In this document: positions 6,853 through 7,032 of the stretch, in pieces | Layout of the letters: the number at the start of each line of letters is the position of its first letter | How positions within the stretch are numbered: position 1 is the first letter of the stretch | NCBI GenBank assembly: GCA_023259875.1 | Contig: JALRFL010000128.1 | Coordinates: 1-7,032, forward strand | From: Alphaproteobacteria bacterium | GTDB lineage: Bacteria > Pseudomonadota > Alphaproteobacteria > Puniceispirillales > UBA1172 | Reading direction: 5' to 3' | DNA length: 7,032 nucleotides | The notes under the pieces: generated by a model | Databases searched by the model: none | Seen by the model: the letters and a program-made list of their open reading frames with translations, nothing else | Told to the model about the DNA's origin: nothing | Program-made: the position numbers and the translations under genes

Positions 6853-7032
6853 TCAGACCATATCGCGCAGTCTAAGGAGAGCTATTTTTTCAACTTGCTG
6901 GCAAGCCTCAGCAAACTCACTTTCAGCATCAGCCTCCACGCGTTGGGTAAAGGTTGCCAAAATATCGGCCTTGGTAAGGCCTTTCACCGCGAGAATAAAG
7001 GGGAAGCCAAATTTATCCTGATAACGGGTGTT
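6853..7032 (-). CDS. uraD: OHCU decarboxylase, C-terminal part (5' end outside window)
   Basis: The last 59 codons of a gene entering from the right edge, ending in TGA at 6853-6855. The fragment begins NTRYQDKFGFPFILAVKGLT and continues with an acidic helix (RVEADAESEFAEACQQVEKI) and the end ALLRLRDMV. The block FGFPFI-AVKG and the ending E--KIA-LRL are diagnostic of 2-oxo-4-hydroxy-4-carboxy-5-ureidoimidazoline decarboxylase, which forms (S)-allantoin from the product of HIU hydrolase during urate breakdown. It is 42 nt upstream of allE on the same strand, fitting one purine-catabolic cluster, though a promoter lies between them. The catalytic N-terminal residues are outside the window and cannot be checked. 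UraD could also be one half of a fusion protein; that cannot be seen here. Confidence 0.92.
   Translation of the reverse strand, partial: NTRYQDKFGFPFILAVKGLTKADILATFTQRVEADAESEFAEACQQVEKIALLRLRDMV

Overview
The window looks like ordinary chromosome from a free-living, Gram-negative, probably marine alphaproteobacterium. This is inferred from gene content (an ActP/VC_2705-type sodium:solute symporter, a DMT exporter, an M24 peptidase, a HAD hydrolase and a purine-ureide degradation cluster) and from base composition that looks close to half G+C by eye. A SAR116-like lineage fits, but no marker gene is present to prove it. I see no mobile elements, CRISPR arrays, tRNAs or rRNAs.

Left half, plus strand (1-3989). 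The window opens inside a sodium:solute symporter gene (1-597), closed by a clear intrinsic terminator (622-653). Four plus-strand genes follow: a 123-residue membrane protein with a YggT-like look (724-1095), an EamA/DMT exporter (1145-2053), an M24 creatinase/prolidase-like metallopeptidase (2069-3253) and a HAD hydrolase of the haloacid-dehalogenase-type-II kind (3309-3989). The exporter and peptidase are 15 nt apart and probably cotranscribed. The HAD gene follows after 55 nt that contain a small tandem repeat.

Centre (3975-4034). The two gene sets converge on a perfect 13-bp stem-loop. The HAD stop codon lies inside its left arm. The T-run follows the stem on the minus strand, so it mainly terminates the ureide operon.

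Right half, minus strand (7032 down to 4035). In order of transcription: the 3' end of an OHCU decarboxylase gene (uraD), (S)-ureidoglycine aminohydrolase (allE), ureidoglycolate lyase (allA) and an NCS2 xanthine/urate-type permease. Together they describe purine salvage for nitrogen. The permease brings in xanthine or urate, UraD completes the conversion of urate to allantoin, and AllE and AllA act late, releasing ammonia, urea and glyoxylate. The steps between (allantoinase, allantoate amidohydrolase) and before (urate oxidase or equivalent, HIU hydrolase) are not in the window and probably lie beyond its right edge or elsewhere. A good extended -10 promoter between uraD and allE suggests that allE-allA-permease can be transcribed separately from uraD.

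Nothing here looks like a wholly new system. The points worth a second look are regulatory (the internal promoter and the terminator over a stop codon), the HAD protein whose catalytic core is intact but which appears to lack the halide-binding arginine of true haloacid dehalogenases, and the unassigned small membrane protein.
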